Positions 1 through 6,206 of a stretch of 9,534 nucleotides of DNA are shown piece after piece. Each line of letters starts with the position of its first letter. The stretch's first letter is position 1. A model generated the notes under the pieces. It had not been told where the DNA came from. It did not search any database and was given only the letters and a program-made list of their open reading frames with translations. The stretch comes from an uncultured Prevotella sp. (GTDB taxonomy: Bacteria; Bacteroidota; Bacteroidia; Bacteroidales; Bacteroidaceae): positions 1 through 9,534 of the forward strand of contig URFI01000081.1 in assembly GCA_900547085.1 (NCBI GenBank), given 5' to 3'. Made by a program: the position numbers and the translations under genes.

Positions 1-803
1 TGCTCGTCATCACCAATCAACAAACGTTTGGGGTCGGTAGACAAGGTTGTCTTACCTGTTCCAGACAATCCAAAGAAGATAGCGGTGTTCTCACCGTTCA
101 TGTCAGTGTTGGCAGAGCAGTGCATCGAAGCAATACCCTTCAGTGGCAAGTAGTAGTTCATCATAGAGAACATACCCTTCTTCATTTCACCACCGTACCA
201 AGTGTTCAAGATAACCTGCTCTTTGGTCGTTACGTTGAAAGCAACACACGTTTCAGAGTTCAAGCCCAGTTCCTTGTAGTTCTCTACCTTAGCCTTAGAA
301 GCATTGTAAACAATGAAGTCGGGCTCCTGGTCAAGTTCTTCCTGGTTGATAGGACGGATGAACATGTTGGTCACAAAGTGAGCCCGCCATGCTACCTCAA
401 CGATGAAACGAATCTTCATGCGAGTGTCTTTGTTGGCACCGCAGAAACCATCAACAACGAACAAACGCTTGTTAGAAAGTTCTTTCTTTGCCAACTCATT
501 AACAACCTTCCAAGCGTCTTCTGTCATCTTGTGGTTGTCGTTCTTATATTCATCTGAGGTCCACCAAACAGTGTCGTGAGAGTTTGCATCGTCAACGATA
601 AATTTGTCCTTAGGTGAACGACCGGTGTAAATACCTGTTTGAACACAAACTGCACCCAGTTCGGTTTCTTGGCCTTTCTCAAAGCCTTCCAGACCTTCTT
701 TGGTCTCTTCTTCAAACAACACTTCGTAAGAAGGATTGTAAACAACTTCTGTTGTACCTGTAATTCCGTACTTTTCCAGTACCGATTTATCAAACTTTGC
801 CAT
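1..803 (-). CDS. pckA: phosphoenolpyruvate carboxykinase (ATP), N-terminal 267 residues, cut by window edge
   Basis: Cytosolic enzyme interconverting oxaloacetate + ATP and PEP + CO2 + ADP. In fermentative Bacteroidota it is thought to run mainly as CO2 fixation toward oxaloacetate and succinate. Reading the minus strand from the ATG at 803-801 gives MAKFDKSVLEKYGITGTTE and then an open frame to the window edge. The ATP-type P-loop GLSGTGKT is at residues 245-252 (nt 71-48), followed by STDPKRLLIGDDE, the start of the kinase-2 metal-binding motif. These positions fall within a few residues of those in E. coli PckA, so the N-terminus is full length. About half of the usual ~535-residue protein lies in the window. 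YTGRSPKDKF, part of the substrate-binding region, is also present. No clear Shine-Dalgarno precedes the start, as is common in this phylum. The gene is divergent from upp. Identification is secure; the C-terminal half cannot be judged. Confidence 0.97.
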   Translation of the reverse strand, partial: MAKFDKSVLEKYGITGTTEVVYNPSYEVLFEEETKEGLEGFEKGQETELGAVCVQTGIYTGRSPKDKFIVDDANSHDTVWWTSDEYKNDNHKMTEDAWKVVNELAKKELSNKRLFVVDGFCGANKDTRMKIRFIVEVAWRAHFVTNMFIRPINQEELDQEPDFIVYNASKAKVENYKELGLNSETCVAFNVTTKEQVILNTWYGGEMKKGMFSMMNYYLPLKGIASMHCSANTDMNGENTAIFFGLSGTGKTTLSTDPKRLLIGDDE

Positions 804-865
804 TATTTTTAAATGTATTTAAGTGTGAATAATTATTCTGTTTTACGTCATTTCTTTGGCGACTA

Positions 866-896
866 CAAAATTAACTAAAATAAATAGGTTGACAAA
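866..896 (-). promoter_or_regulatory. predicted Bacteroidota-type promoter of pckA
   Basis: On the minus strand a TTTG (-33 element, nt 896-893) is followed after 19 nt by TAATTTTG (nt 873-866), an exact match to the Bacteroidota -7 consensus TAnnTTTG. Transcription would start at about nt 860, giving a leader of roughly 55 nt before the pckA ATG at 803. The spacing is in the normal range for this promoter class. The call is by motif only. Confidence 0.6.
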
Positions 897-986
897 TTTT
901 AGCTTGAAAAAAATGTATATTGGTTGTACTCTTTAGGATAAAGAAATAAAAAAACAATGTGTGTGACTGACATTTGCAATTTTCAC

Positions 987-1019
987 TTTGCAAAAATAAA
1001 CGGAAAATGCCTATTTTTG
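987..1019 (+). promoter_or_regulatory. predicted Bacteroidota-type promoter of upp
   Basis: TTTG at 987-990 (-33 element) and TATTTTTG at 1012-1019 (-7 element, exact TAnnTTTG) are separated by 21 nt. The start point would lie near 1025, leaving a leader of about 25 nt before the upp ATG at 1049. The -33 TTTG is part of an 8-bp palindrome TTTGCAAA (987-994), and another TTTGCAA lies just upstream at 973-979. These could be chance in AT-rich DNA or a binding site; nothing else supports the latter. Confidence 0.6.
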
Positions 1020-1048
1020 CACGGTGAAAACATAACATACGCTACGCA

Positions 1049-1708
1049 ATGAAAATTATCAACCTAAGTGAGTCTAACTCTATCATCAATCAATATTTGG
1101 CTGAGACGAGAGATGTAGACTACCAAAAGAACCGCTTACTGTTTCGTAACAACATCCAGAGAATTAGCGAACTGGAGGCTTACGAGATTTCCAAGCAATT
1201 GGATTACGAAACCAAGGATGTTACTACCCCATTGGGTATTTCACAAGTCAACGTACCTGCCGACAAGATTGTCTTGGCAACCATCTTCCGCGCCGGTCTT
1301 CCCTTTCACAACGGATTCCTCAACATTTTCGACCATGCGGGCAACGCCTTCGTTTCTGCTTACCGCGAATACACCGACGAGGAACACCACAACATTGGCG
1401 TTCATGTAGAATATTTGGCTACACCGAGCATCGACGGTAAGACATTGATTATCGCCGACCCCATGTTGGCCACCGGTGCCTCGATGGAATTGGGCTACAA
1501 GGCTTTCCTCACCAAGGGCACGCCCAAGCGTATTCACGTAGCATGTGTCATCGCCAGTCCGGAAGGTATCGAACACATCAAGAAGACTTTCCCTGAGGAA
1601 AAAACCACTATCTGGTGCGCTGCCATCGATCCGGGATTGAACGAGCACCAATACATCGTACCGGGATTCGGGGATGCTGGTGACCTTTGCTACGGCGAAA
1701 AGCTGTAA
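1049..1708 (+). CDS. upp: uracil phosphoribosyltransferase
   Basis: Pyrimidine salvage enzyme converting uracil + PRPP to UMP + PPi in the cytosol. The 219-residue product is slightly longer than the usual ~208. The type I phosphoribosyltransferase PRPP-binding loop is at residues 137-145 (DPMLATGAS), preceded by the beta strand KTLIIA. The uracil-binding C-terminal segment is at 202-219, with PGFGDAGDLCYG characteristic of UPRTases. The N-terminal flexible hood region and a conserved ATIFRAGLP segment are also recognisable. The ATG at 1049 is chosen because it is the first in-frame Met and sits about 25 nt after a predicted start point. The gene appears monocistronic: a hairpin follows it and the next plus-strand gene is 671 bp away. 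It is divergent from pckA. Nothing looks damaged. Confidence 0.97.
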   Translation: MKIINLSESNSIINQYLAETRDVDYQKNRLLFRNNIQRISELEAYEISKQLDYETKDVTTPLGISQVNVPADKIVLATIFRAGLPFHNGFLNIFDHAGNAFVSAYREYTDEEHHNIGVHVEYLATPSIDGKTLIIADPMLATGASMELGYKAFLTKGTPKRIHVACVIASPEGIEHIKKTFPEEKTTIWCAAIDPGLNEHQYIVPGFGDAGDLCYGEKL

Positions 1709-1747
1709 CCACACTCCTATCGCAAGATGGTACCCGTCGATGAAAAG

Positions 1748-1779
1748 CATCATCACACATCAAAATGATGATGAATTTT
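1748..1779 (+). terminator. weak candidate intrinsic terminator after upp
   Basis: An 8-bp perfect stem CATCATCA (1748-1755) / TGATGATG (1766-1773) encloses a 10-nt loop and is followed by AATTTTA. It starts 40 nt after the upp stop codon. The stem is AT-rich and the T-run only four bases, so termination is plausible but not strong. An AAAA run on the left flank (1743-1746) would give a short T-run on the opposite strand too, so it could work bidirectionally. Confidence 0.4.
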
Positions 1780-1801
1780 ATTGACAACATACTTCCTTAT
1801 A

Positions 1802-1849
1802 TTTGGCGTATTTGCAAACAACATCACCAAAGGTTGCAAATACGCCAAA
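1802..1849. repeat. perfect 16-bp inverted repeat with 16-nt loop
   Basis: TTTGGCGTATTTGCAA (1802-1817) is the exact reverse complement of TTGCAAATACGCCAAA (1834-1849); the spacer is 1818-1833. As RNA this is a very stable hairpin on either strand. Neither flank gives a clean T-run directly after the stem: plus continues AATGAGCGTTTTT, minus continues ATATAAGG. It therefore does not match a textbook intrinsic terminator. It could be a rho-independent-like barrier between the convergent transcripts of upp and the minus-strand small ORFs, an operator-like protein-binding site, or the end of a repeated extragenic palindrome. Confidence 0.85.
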
Positions 1850-1868
1850 AATGAGCGTTTTTCGTATC

Positions 1869-2033
1869 TCATTCAGGCTCAATACATTGTATCCTCAGCC
1901 CTGCATGAAGCAGCGTTTTCGTTATCTTTTTCAAACCAATAGCATTGCTTTTATCCCGCAATATACATGCTTTTGCGGCATGATGCCATAGATATTGCGG
2001 CGCAAAGTCATGGATATATATCCCATAACTCAT
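1869..2033 (-). CDS. possible small protein, 54 residues, unknown function
   Basis: Not recognised. On the minus strand an ATG at 2033 opens a 54-codon frame ending with TGA at 1871-1869. The product begins MSYGIYIHDFAPQYLW and ends GLRIQCIEPE. It has an aromatic N-terminal third, then a basic stretch (K21 to K39) with a possible amphipathic helix, two Cys (23, 50) and no signal peptide or obvious transmembrane segment. It follows a 12-codon frame after a 5-nt gap, so translation could be coupled to it. The perfect 16-bp hairpin lies 20 nt beyond its stop codon. Against a real gene: no convincing -7 promoter box was found upstream, the frame is short, and the same DNA carries several inverted repeats. 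A non-coding repeat element with a chance frame is at least as likely. Confidence 0.25.
   Translation of the reverse strand: MSYGIYIHDFAPQYLWHHAAKACILRDKSNAIGLKKITKTLLHAGLRIQCIEPE
1956..2000. repeat. nested inverted repeat (9-bp outer arms, 5-bp inner hairpin)
   Basis: CCGCAATAT (1956-1964) pairs exactly with ATATTGCGG (1992-2000). Between them CATGC (1966-1970) pairs with GCATG (1978-1982) around a 7-nt loop. The result is a branched or stacked hairpin of about 45 nt. It lies inside the possible 54-codon minus-strand ORF, which argues that RNA or DNA structure may be what is selected here rather than the peptide. Confidence 0.6.
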
Positions 2034-2039
2034 GGATAT
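2008..2039. repeat. 10-bp direct repeat TCATGGATAT flanking a GGATATATATCC palindrome
   Basis: TCATGGATAT occurs at 2008-2017 and again at 2030-2039, a period of 22 bp or about two helical turns. A perfect 12-bp palindrome GGATATATATCC spans 2012-2023, so the site contains three GGATAT half-sites in alternating orientation within 32 bp. This is the geometry of an operator bound by a dimeric or tetrameric regulator, but the sequence is AT-rich and no regulator is known to me for it. Confidence 0.5.
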
Positions 2040-2077
2040 TACTTTGGAATCTTATTTTTCTCACCCAAAAATCTCAT
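2039..2077 (-). CDS. possible 12-codon leader peptide ahead of the small ORF
   Basis: Minus-strand ATG at 2077 reads MRFLGEKNKIPK and stops at TAA (2041-2039), five bases before the ATG of the 54-codon ORF. It is listed only because its start lies 8 nt after a full AAGGAGG (2092-2086), the strongest Shine-Dalgarno seen in the window, in a phylum that rarely uses them. The arrangement resembles a leader peptide with a downstream coupled ORF. The peptide shows no run of one regulatory amino acid as in classical attenuators. Chance remains likely. Confidence 0.15.
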   Translation of the reverse strand: MRFLGEKNKIPK

Positions 2078-2085
2078 TCTTGCTT

Positions 2086-2092
2086 CCTCCTT
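2086..2092 (-). promoter_or_regulatory. strong Shine-Dalgarno-like AAGGAGG on the minus strand
   Basis: The plus strand reads CCTCCTT, so the minus strand carries AAGGAGG, complementary to the 16S rRNA 3' end. An ATG (2077-2075) follows after an 8-nt spacer, which is near-ideal geometry. It is the main reason for considering translation of the minus-strand frames at 2077-1869. A second AAGGAGG on the same strand (2225-2219) abuts an ATG with no spacer and could not serve it. Confidence 0.3.
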
Positions 2093-2318
2093 GCCTATTG
2101 ATTTTTTCTAGATTACCAAATAAGAAGTGCTGTTTTAAGGCCATTATTCGGTAAATAATTAGGACATTTGTCAGGATCGCATTCGCTGCGTAAACATGAT
2201 TTATCTGTGCAGTTTCATCCTCCTTCCACAACGTTGGTGCTTATCGTTTCACCCGCTGTCACACAGGTTATTTTAAATAAAATTCAGTATTTATGCAATC
2301 CATATCTTATTTTTTTCG

Positions 2319-2326
2319 TACTTTTG
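2319..2326 (+). promoter_or_regulatory. predicted -7 element of the leuS operon promoter
   Basis: TACTTTTG matches the Bacteroidota -7 consensus TAnnTTTG exactly. The -33 element is weak; the best candidate is a TATG at 2292-2295, 23 nt upstream. Transcription would start near 2332, leaving a leader of about 48 nt. An AGGA at 2370-2373, six bases before the ATG at 2380, is a partial Shine-Dalgarno. No other promoter of this quality was noticed before the following genes. Confidence 0.5.
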
Positions 2327-2379
2327 CCACCTATTATATACACTTCGAAACACAACAGAACGTTAATTTAGGATATCTT

Positions 2380-5232
2380 ATGGAATACAATTTCAGAGAA
2401 ATTGAGAAAAAGTGGCAACAACAATGGGTGAAAAACAAAACCTATCACGTTGTGGAAGATGCCCAAAAGAAGAAATTTTATGTGCTTAACATGTTCCCCT
2501 ACCCATCTGGAGCGGGCCTTCATGTAGGCCATCCTTTGGGCTATATTGCCAGTGATATCTATGCGCGGTACAAGCGACAGAATGGATTCAACGTTCTCAA
2601 CCCCATGGGATACGACGCTTATGGACTGCCAGCCGAGCAGTATGCCATACAAACGGGGCAACATCCCTCCATCACTACCGAGACAAACATCAAGCACTAT
2701 CGCGAGCAGTTGGACAAGATAGGATTTTCGTTCGATTGGGATCGTGAGATTAGAACCTGCGACCCGGCATATTACAAGTGGACACAATGGGCGTTCATCA
2801 AAATGTTTCAATCGTATTATGACAACGATTTGCAGAAAGCACAGCCTATCACAACGCTCGTACAGCACTTTGAAACCAAAGGTACTGACGGTTTGAATGT
2901 GGCCCAGAGCGAAGAACTACAGTTCACAGCCGATGAGTGGAAAGCCATGACTGAGCTTCAACAGCAGCAAACGCTTATGAACTATCGCATTGCTTACCTG
3001 GGCGAAACGATGGTAAACTGGTGTGCCGGACTGGGCACTGTGCTGGCCAACGATGAGGTGGTAGATGGCGTGAGCGAGCGAGGTGGCTACCCCGTGGTGC
3101 AAAAGAAAATGAAACAATGGTGCTTGCGCGTGTCTGCGTATGCGCAACGCTTGCTCGACGGACTGGAAAAAGTAAACTGGACGGAGTCGCTGAAGGAAAC
3201 ACAACGCAACTGGATTGGACGCTCGCAAGGAACCGAAGTGCAGTTTAAAGTGGCCAACCACGATGACCTGTCTTTGACGGTGTTCACCACCCGCGCCGAT
3301 ACCATGTTCGGTGTTACGTTCATGGTGCTGGCTCCAGAGAGCGAATACGTTAGTCAAGTGACCACTCCCGAGCAGGCAACAGCCGTTGAAGAATATGTAG
3401 ATGCGACGAAAAAAAGGACCGAACGGGAACGCATCGCCGATAGAAAAGTAACCGGAGTGTTCACTGGAAGCTACGCCGTGAACCCATTAACAGGCGACAA
3501 CATCCCTATCTGGGTAAGCGACTATGTACTGGCAGGCTACGGAACAGGGGCCATCATGGCCGTTCCGGCACACGACAGTCGCGACTATGCCTTTGCCAAG
3601 CACTTCAATCTGCCCATCATTCCGCTGATTGAAGGAGCTGACGTGAGTGAAGAGAGCTACGATGCGAAAGAGGGAATCATGATTAACAGTCCGGTGGAAG
3701 AAAAACAAACACCGTTGAGCCTCAATGGATTGACGGTGAAAGAAGCCATTGCCGCCACCCGAAAATATGTGGTTGAACAGGGCATCGGTCGCGTTCGGGT
3801 GAACTATCGCCTGCGCGATGCCATCTTCTCTCGTCAGCGCTATTGGGGCGAACCCTTCCCAGTATATTATCAAGACGGCATGCCTCACATGATTCCCGAA
3901 GAATGCTTGCCGCTCGAATTGCCTGAGATTGATAAGTATGAGCCTACCGAGACAGGCGAACCGCCATTGGGTAGAGCCAAGAAATGGGCCTGGGACGTGG
4001 AACAAAACAAGGTGGTAGACAAATCGCTTGTCAACAATTCTACCATATTCCCGTTGGAACTAAACACCATGCCGGGCTTCGCCGGCAGCTCGGCTTATTA
4101 TCTTCGTTACATGGATCCACACAACAATGAAGCATTGGTGGATAAAAACGTAGCTGCTTATTGGCAGAATGTAGATCTTTATGTGGGTGGAACAGAGCAC
4201 GCCACGGGTCACTTGATTTATTCAAGATTTTGGAATAAGTTCTTACACGATTATGGTTATTCCTTCAAAGAAGAACCTTTTGAGAAGTTGGTGAACCAGG
4301 GAATGATACAAGGACGCAGCAACTTTGTGTATCGTATCAACAACGATGACCATTCAGTTGCGCCTGTTTTCGTGTCATTGGGATTGAAAGAACAATATAA
4401 AACCACTCCCATTCATGTGGATGTGAATATGGTTCACGGCGACGTGTTGGACATAGAGGCCTTCAAAGCGTGGCGACCAGAATACAAACAGGCTGAATTT
4501 ATCTTGGAAGGAGATAAATATATGTGCGGCTGGGCCATCGAGAAGATGTCGAAATCGATGTACAACGTTGTTAATCCTGACATGATAGTAGAACAGTATG
4601 GTGCCGACACGCTACGCTTGTACGAAATGTTCTTGGGTCCAGTAGAGGCCAGCAAGCCATGGGACACCAACGGTATTGATGGTTGTCATCGATTCTTGAA
4701 GAAATTGTGGGGACTGGTGTATGAAAACAGAACTGACCAATTTTTGCCCAACGACGATGCTCCAACCCCTGAACAACTTAAATCTGTGCACAAATTAATC
4801 AAGAAGGTGACGGGTGACATCGAGCAGTTTTCGTATAATACGGCCATCTCTGCCTTCATGATCTGCATCAACGAACTGGCACAAAGCAAGTGCACCAACA
4901 AGGCACTGCTCAAAGATGTCATCAAACTGTTGTCACCCTTTGCGCCACACATCAGTGAAGAGCTGTGGCATGTGTTGGGTGGAGAGGACTCGGTTTGCGA
5001 TGCCCAATGGCCTGTATGCAATGAGGAATATCTCAAAGAAAGCGATGTACAGATGACGGTATCGTTCAACGGAAAGGCTCGTTTCCAGATGGTGTTCGGC
5101 ATAGACGACAGTCGTGAAACCATCGAAGAAAAGGTGCTTGCCGACGAGCGCACACAGAAATACATCGCAGACAAAACAATTATCAAAACAATTATCGTTC
5201 CAAAAAAAATCATTAATATCGTACTAAAATGA
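2380..5232 (+). CDS. leuS: leucyl-tRNA synthetase
   Basis: Class I aminoacyl-tRNA synthetase charging tRNA-Leu in the cytosol. The 950-residue product contains MFPYPSG (38-44) followed by the HIGH-type motif HVGH (48-51), and KMSKS at 722-726. The CP1 editing domain shows its threonine-rich TTRADT at 303-308 and AVPAHDSRDYAF, whose Asp402 matches the universally conserved editing Asp that binds the amino group of mischarged amino acids, so post-transfer editing should be intact. The anticodon-binding helical domain follows KMSKS, and a C-terminal domain starts near VQMTVSFNGKARF. At 950 residues it is longer than the E. coli enzyme (860). One extra segment of about 60 residues (148-207) sits before ETMVNW, and the leucine-specific region before KMSKS differs from that of E. 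coli. The ATG at 2380 is chosen over one at 2293 because the longer frame would include the promoter and MEYNFREIEKKWQ is the family N-terminus. First gene of the operon. Confidence 0.97.
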   Translation: MEYNFREIEKKWQQQWVKNKTYHVVEDAQKKKFYVLNMFPYPSGAGLHVGHPLGYIASDIYARYKRQNGFNVLNPMGYDAYGLPAEQYAIQTGQHPSITTETNIKHYREQLDKIGFSFDWDREIRTCDPAYYKWTQWAFIKMFQSYYDNDLQKAQPITTLVQHFETKGTDGLNVAQSEELQFTADEWKAMTELQQQQTLMNYRIAYLGETMVNWCAGLGTVLANDEVVDGVSERGGYPVVQKKMKQWCLRVSAYAQRLLDGLEKVNWTESLKETQRNWIGRSQGTEVQFKVANHDDLSLTVFTTRADTMFGVTFMVLAPESEYVSQVTTPEQATAVEEYVDATKKRTERERIADRKVTGVFTGSYAVNPLTGDNIPIWVSDYVLAGYGTGAIMAVPAHDSRDYAFAKHFNLPIIPLIEGADVSEESYDAKEGIMINSPVEEKQTPLSLNGLTVKEAIAATRKYVVEQGIGRVRVNYRLRDAIFSRQRYWGEPFPVYYQDGMPHMIPEECLPLELPEIDKYEPTETGEPPLGRAKKWAWDVEQNKVVDKSLVNNSTIFPLELNTMPGFAGSSAYYLRYMDPHNNEALVDKNVAAYWQNVDLYVGGTEHATGHLIYSRFWNKFLHDYGYSFKEEPFEKLVNQGMIQGRSNFVYRINNDDHSVAPVFVSLGLKEQYKTTPIHVDVNMVHGDVLDIEAFKAWRPEYKQAEFILEGDKYMCGWAIEKMSKSMYNVVNPDMIVEQYGADTLRLYEMFLGPVEASKPWDTNGIDGCHRFLKKLWGLVYENRTDQFLPNDDAPTPEQLKSVHKLIKKVTGDIEQFSYNTAISAFMICINELAQSKCTNKALLKDVIKLLSPFAPHISEELWHVLGGEDSVCDAQWPVCNEEYLKESDVQMTVSFNGKARFQMVFGIDDSRETIEEKVLADERTQKYIADKTIIKTIIVPKKIINIVLK

Positions 5233-6206
5233 TTAATAATAAAGAATTTATCTTATCTGAAGTAAAAGATTATGTGTTCATCACGTTAGGCCTGTTGCTT
5301 TACAGCACTGCCTTCACCATCTTCCTGATGCCTTACGAAATTGTAACCGGTGGGGTAACCGGTATGTCGGCCATCATTTATTATGCCACTGGCTTTAAGC
5401 TGGAGAACACATACATGATTATCAACATTTCATTGTTAATCGTAGCCCTGAAGATTTTGGGCTTCCGATTCATGATGAAAACCATCTATGCCATCTTTGC
5501 CTTATACTTTATGTTAATGTTTGCACAAAGTCTAATGCCTTTGGATGCTAACGGAAACTTTATCAAGGTATTGGGCGAGGGACAAGACTTCATGTCAATG
5601 GTCATTGGATGCTGTATCACTGGTTCATCATTGGCAGTGGTGTTTCTCAACAATGGCAGTACGGGCGGTTCGGATATCATTGCTGCTTGTGTCAACAAAT
5701 ACAAGGATATGTCGTTGGGACAAGTACTAATATTGGTTGATATCTTTATAGTCAGCAGCTGTTTCTTCTTCCCACAGTTTGGCGAAATGGCTGAACGCGC
5801 CCACAAAGTGGTGTTTGGTTTTTGCACCATCATCATCGAATGTTTCATGCTCGACTTTGTGTTTGCTCGTCAACGGCAATCCGTTCAGTTCATGATTTAT
5901 TCGAGAAAACATGAAGAAATCGCTGAAATTCTGTCCAAAGAAACCGATCATGGACTGACTATTCTTGATGGACACGGCTGGTATACCGGACAAGAAATCA
6001 AGGTAATCTGTTTGTTAGCCCGTAAAAGTGAAAGTCAACTCATCTTCCGACTCATCAAGATGACCGACCCAAATGCCTTTGTTAGTCAGAGTTCTGTTAT
6101 CGGAGTATACGGCGAGGGATTTGATCAAATCAAGGTAAAAGTAAAGAAAAAGCATGAAGATCGTATTCGCAACAAACAACAAGAACAAACTTCAGGAAAT
6201 TCGTGA
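5229..6206 (+). CDS. YitT family membrane protein (DUF161 + DUF2179)
   Basis: Integral inner-membrane protein of the YitT family, whose transport or other activity is not established. The 325-residue product has several hydrophobic segments in the first ~210 residues (about 16-34, 38-56, 60-78, 83-104, 120-138, 163-183 and 195-211). It carries the paired internal motifs of the family, P-x-x-I-V-T-G-G-V-T-G at 35-45 and NNGSTGGSD at 141-149, suggesting an ancient duplication. A soluble DUF2179 domain occupies about 218-300, with GHGWYTG (248-254), DPNAF (280-284) and the closing GEGF (295-298). Its ATG overlaps the leuS stop as ATGA, so translation is probably coupled. The last 17 codons overlap rdgB by 53 nt in another frame; this tail is charged and low in complexity and lies beyond the conserved domain. 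Family assignment is firm; function unknown. Confidence 0.92.
   Translation: MINNKEFILSEVKDYVFITLGLLLYSTAFTIFLMPYEIVTGGVTGMSAIIYYATGFKLENTYMIINISLLIVALKILGFRFMMKTIYAIFALYFMLMFAQSLMPLDANGNFIKVLGEGQDFMSMVIGCCITGSSLAVVFLNNGSTGGSDIIAACVNKYKDMSLGQVLILVDIFIVSSCFFFPQFGEMAERAHKVVFGFCTIIIECFMLDFVFARQRQSVQFMIYSRKHEEIAEILSKETDHGLTILDGHGWYTGQEIKVICLLARKSESQLIFRLIKMTDPNAFVSQSSVIGVYGEGFDQIKVKVKKKHEDRIRNKQQEQTSGNS

Larger units (their letters stand above)
1709..2379. other. 671-bp structured intergenic region between upp and leuS
   Basis: No conventional protein gene or known RNA gene was recognised here. From left to right it holds: the upp terminator-like hairpin; a perfect 16-bp inverted repeat (1802-1849); an imperfect direct repeat, AGCGTTTTTCGTATCT at 1854-1869 and AGCGTTTTCGTTATCT at 1912-1927; a 9-bp inverted repeat (1956-2000) around a 5-bp hairpin; a palindrome and a 10-bp direct repeat (2008-2039); two small minus-strand ORFs with a strong SD (2092-1869); a 6-bp AT hairpin (2143-2159); and the leuS promoter (2319-2326). 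The region 1802-2046 is much denser in symmetry than the rest, which suggests an inserted or repeated extragenic element. From 2160 to 2290 I see nothing beyond a second CCTCCTT at 2219-2225. Confidence 0.6.

Noticed and set aside
120..557. Plus-strand 145-codon ORF antisense to pckA
   Set aside because: It is a shadow of the well-conserved pckA reading frame on the other strand and has no features of its own.
1803..1991. Plus-strand 62-codon ORF across the 16-bp inverted repeat
   Set aside because: It runs through the hairpin and both smaller repeats, has no RBS or promoter, and its composition is unlike a folded protein. The minus-strand frame is the better candidate here.
2143..2159. 6-bp hairpin ATTATT/AATAAT as a terminator
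   Set aside because: It is only A-T pairs with no T-run and no gene ending before it; expected by chance in AT-rich DNA.
2168..2371. Plus-strand 67-codon ORF upstream of leuS
   Set aside because: It has a TTG start with no RBS, contains the leuS promoter and leader, and matches no family I recognise.
2293..2379. A 29-codon N-terminal extension of leuS starting at an ATG at 2293
   Set aside because: It would place the -7 promoter box TACTTTTG inside the coding region, and the LeuRS family N-terminus begins at MEYNFREIEKKW (2380).
1709..2379. T-box, tRNA or known riboswitch controlling leuS
   Set aside because: No tRNA cloverleaf, T-box UGGN motif in context or recognisable riboswitch core was found, and the predicted leuS leader is only about 48 nt.
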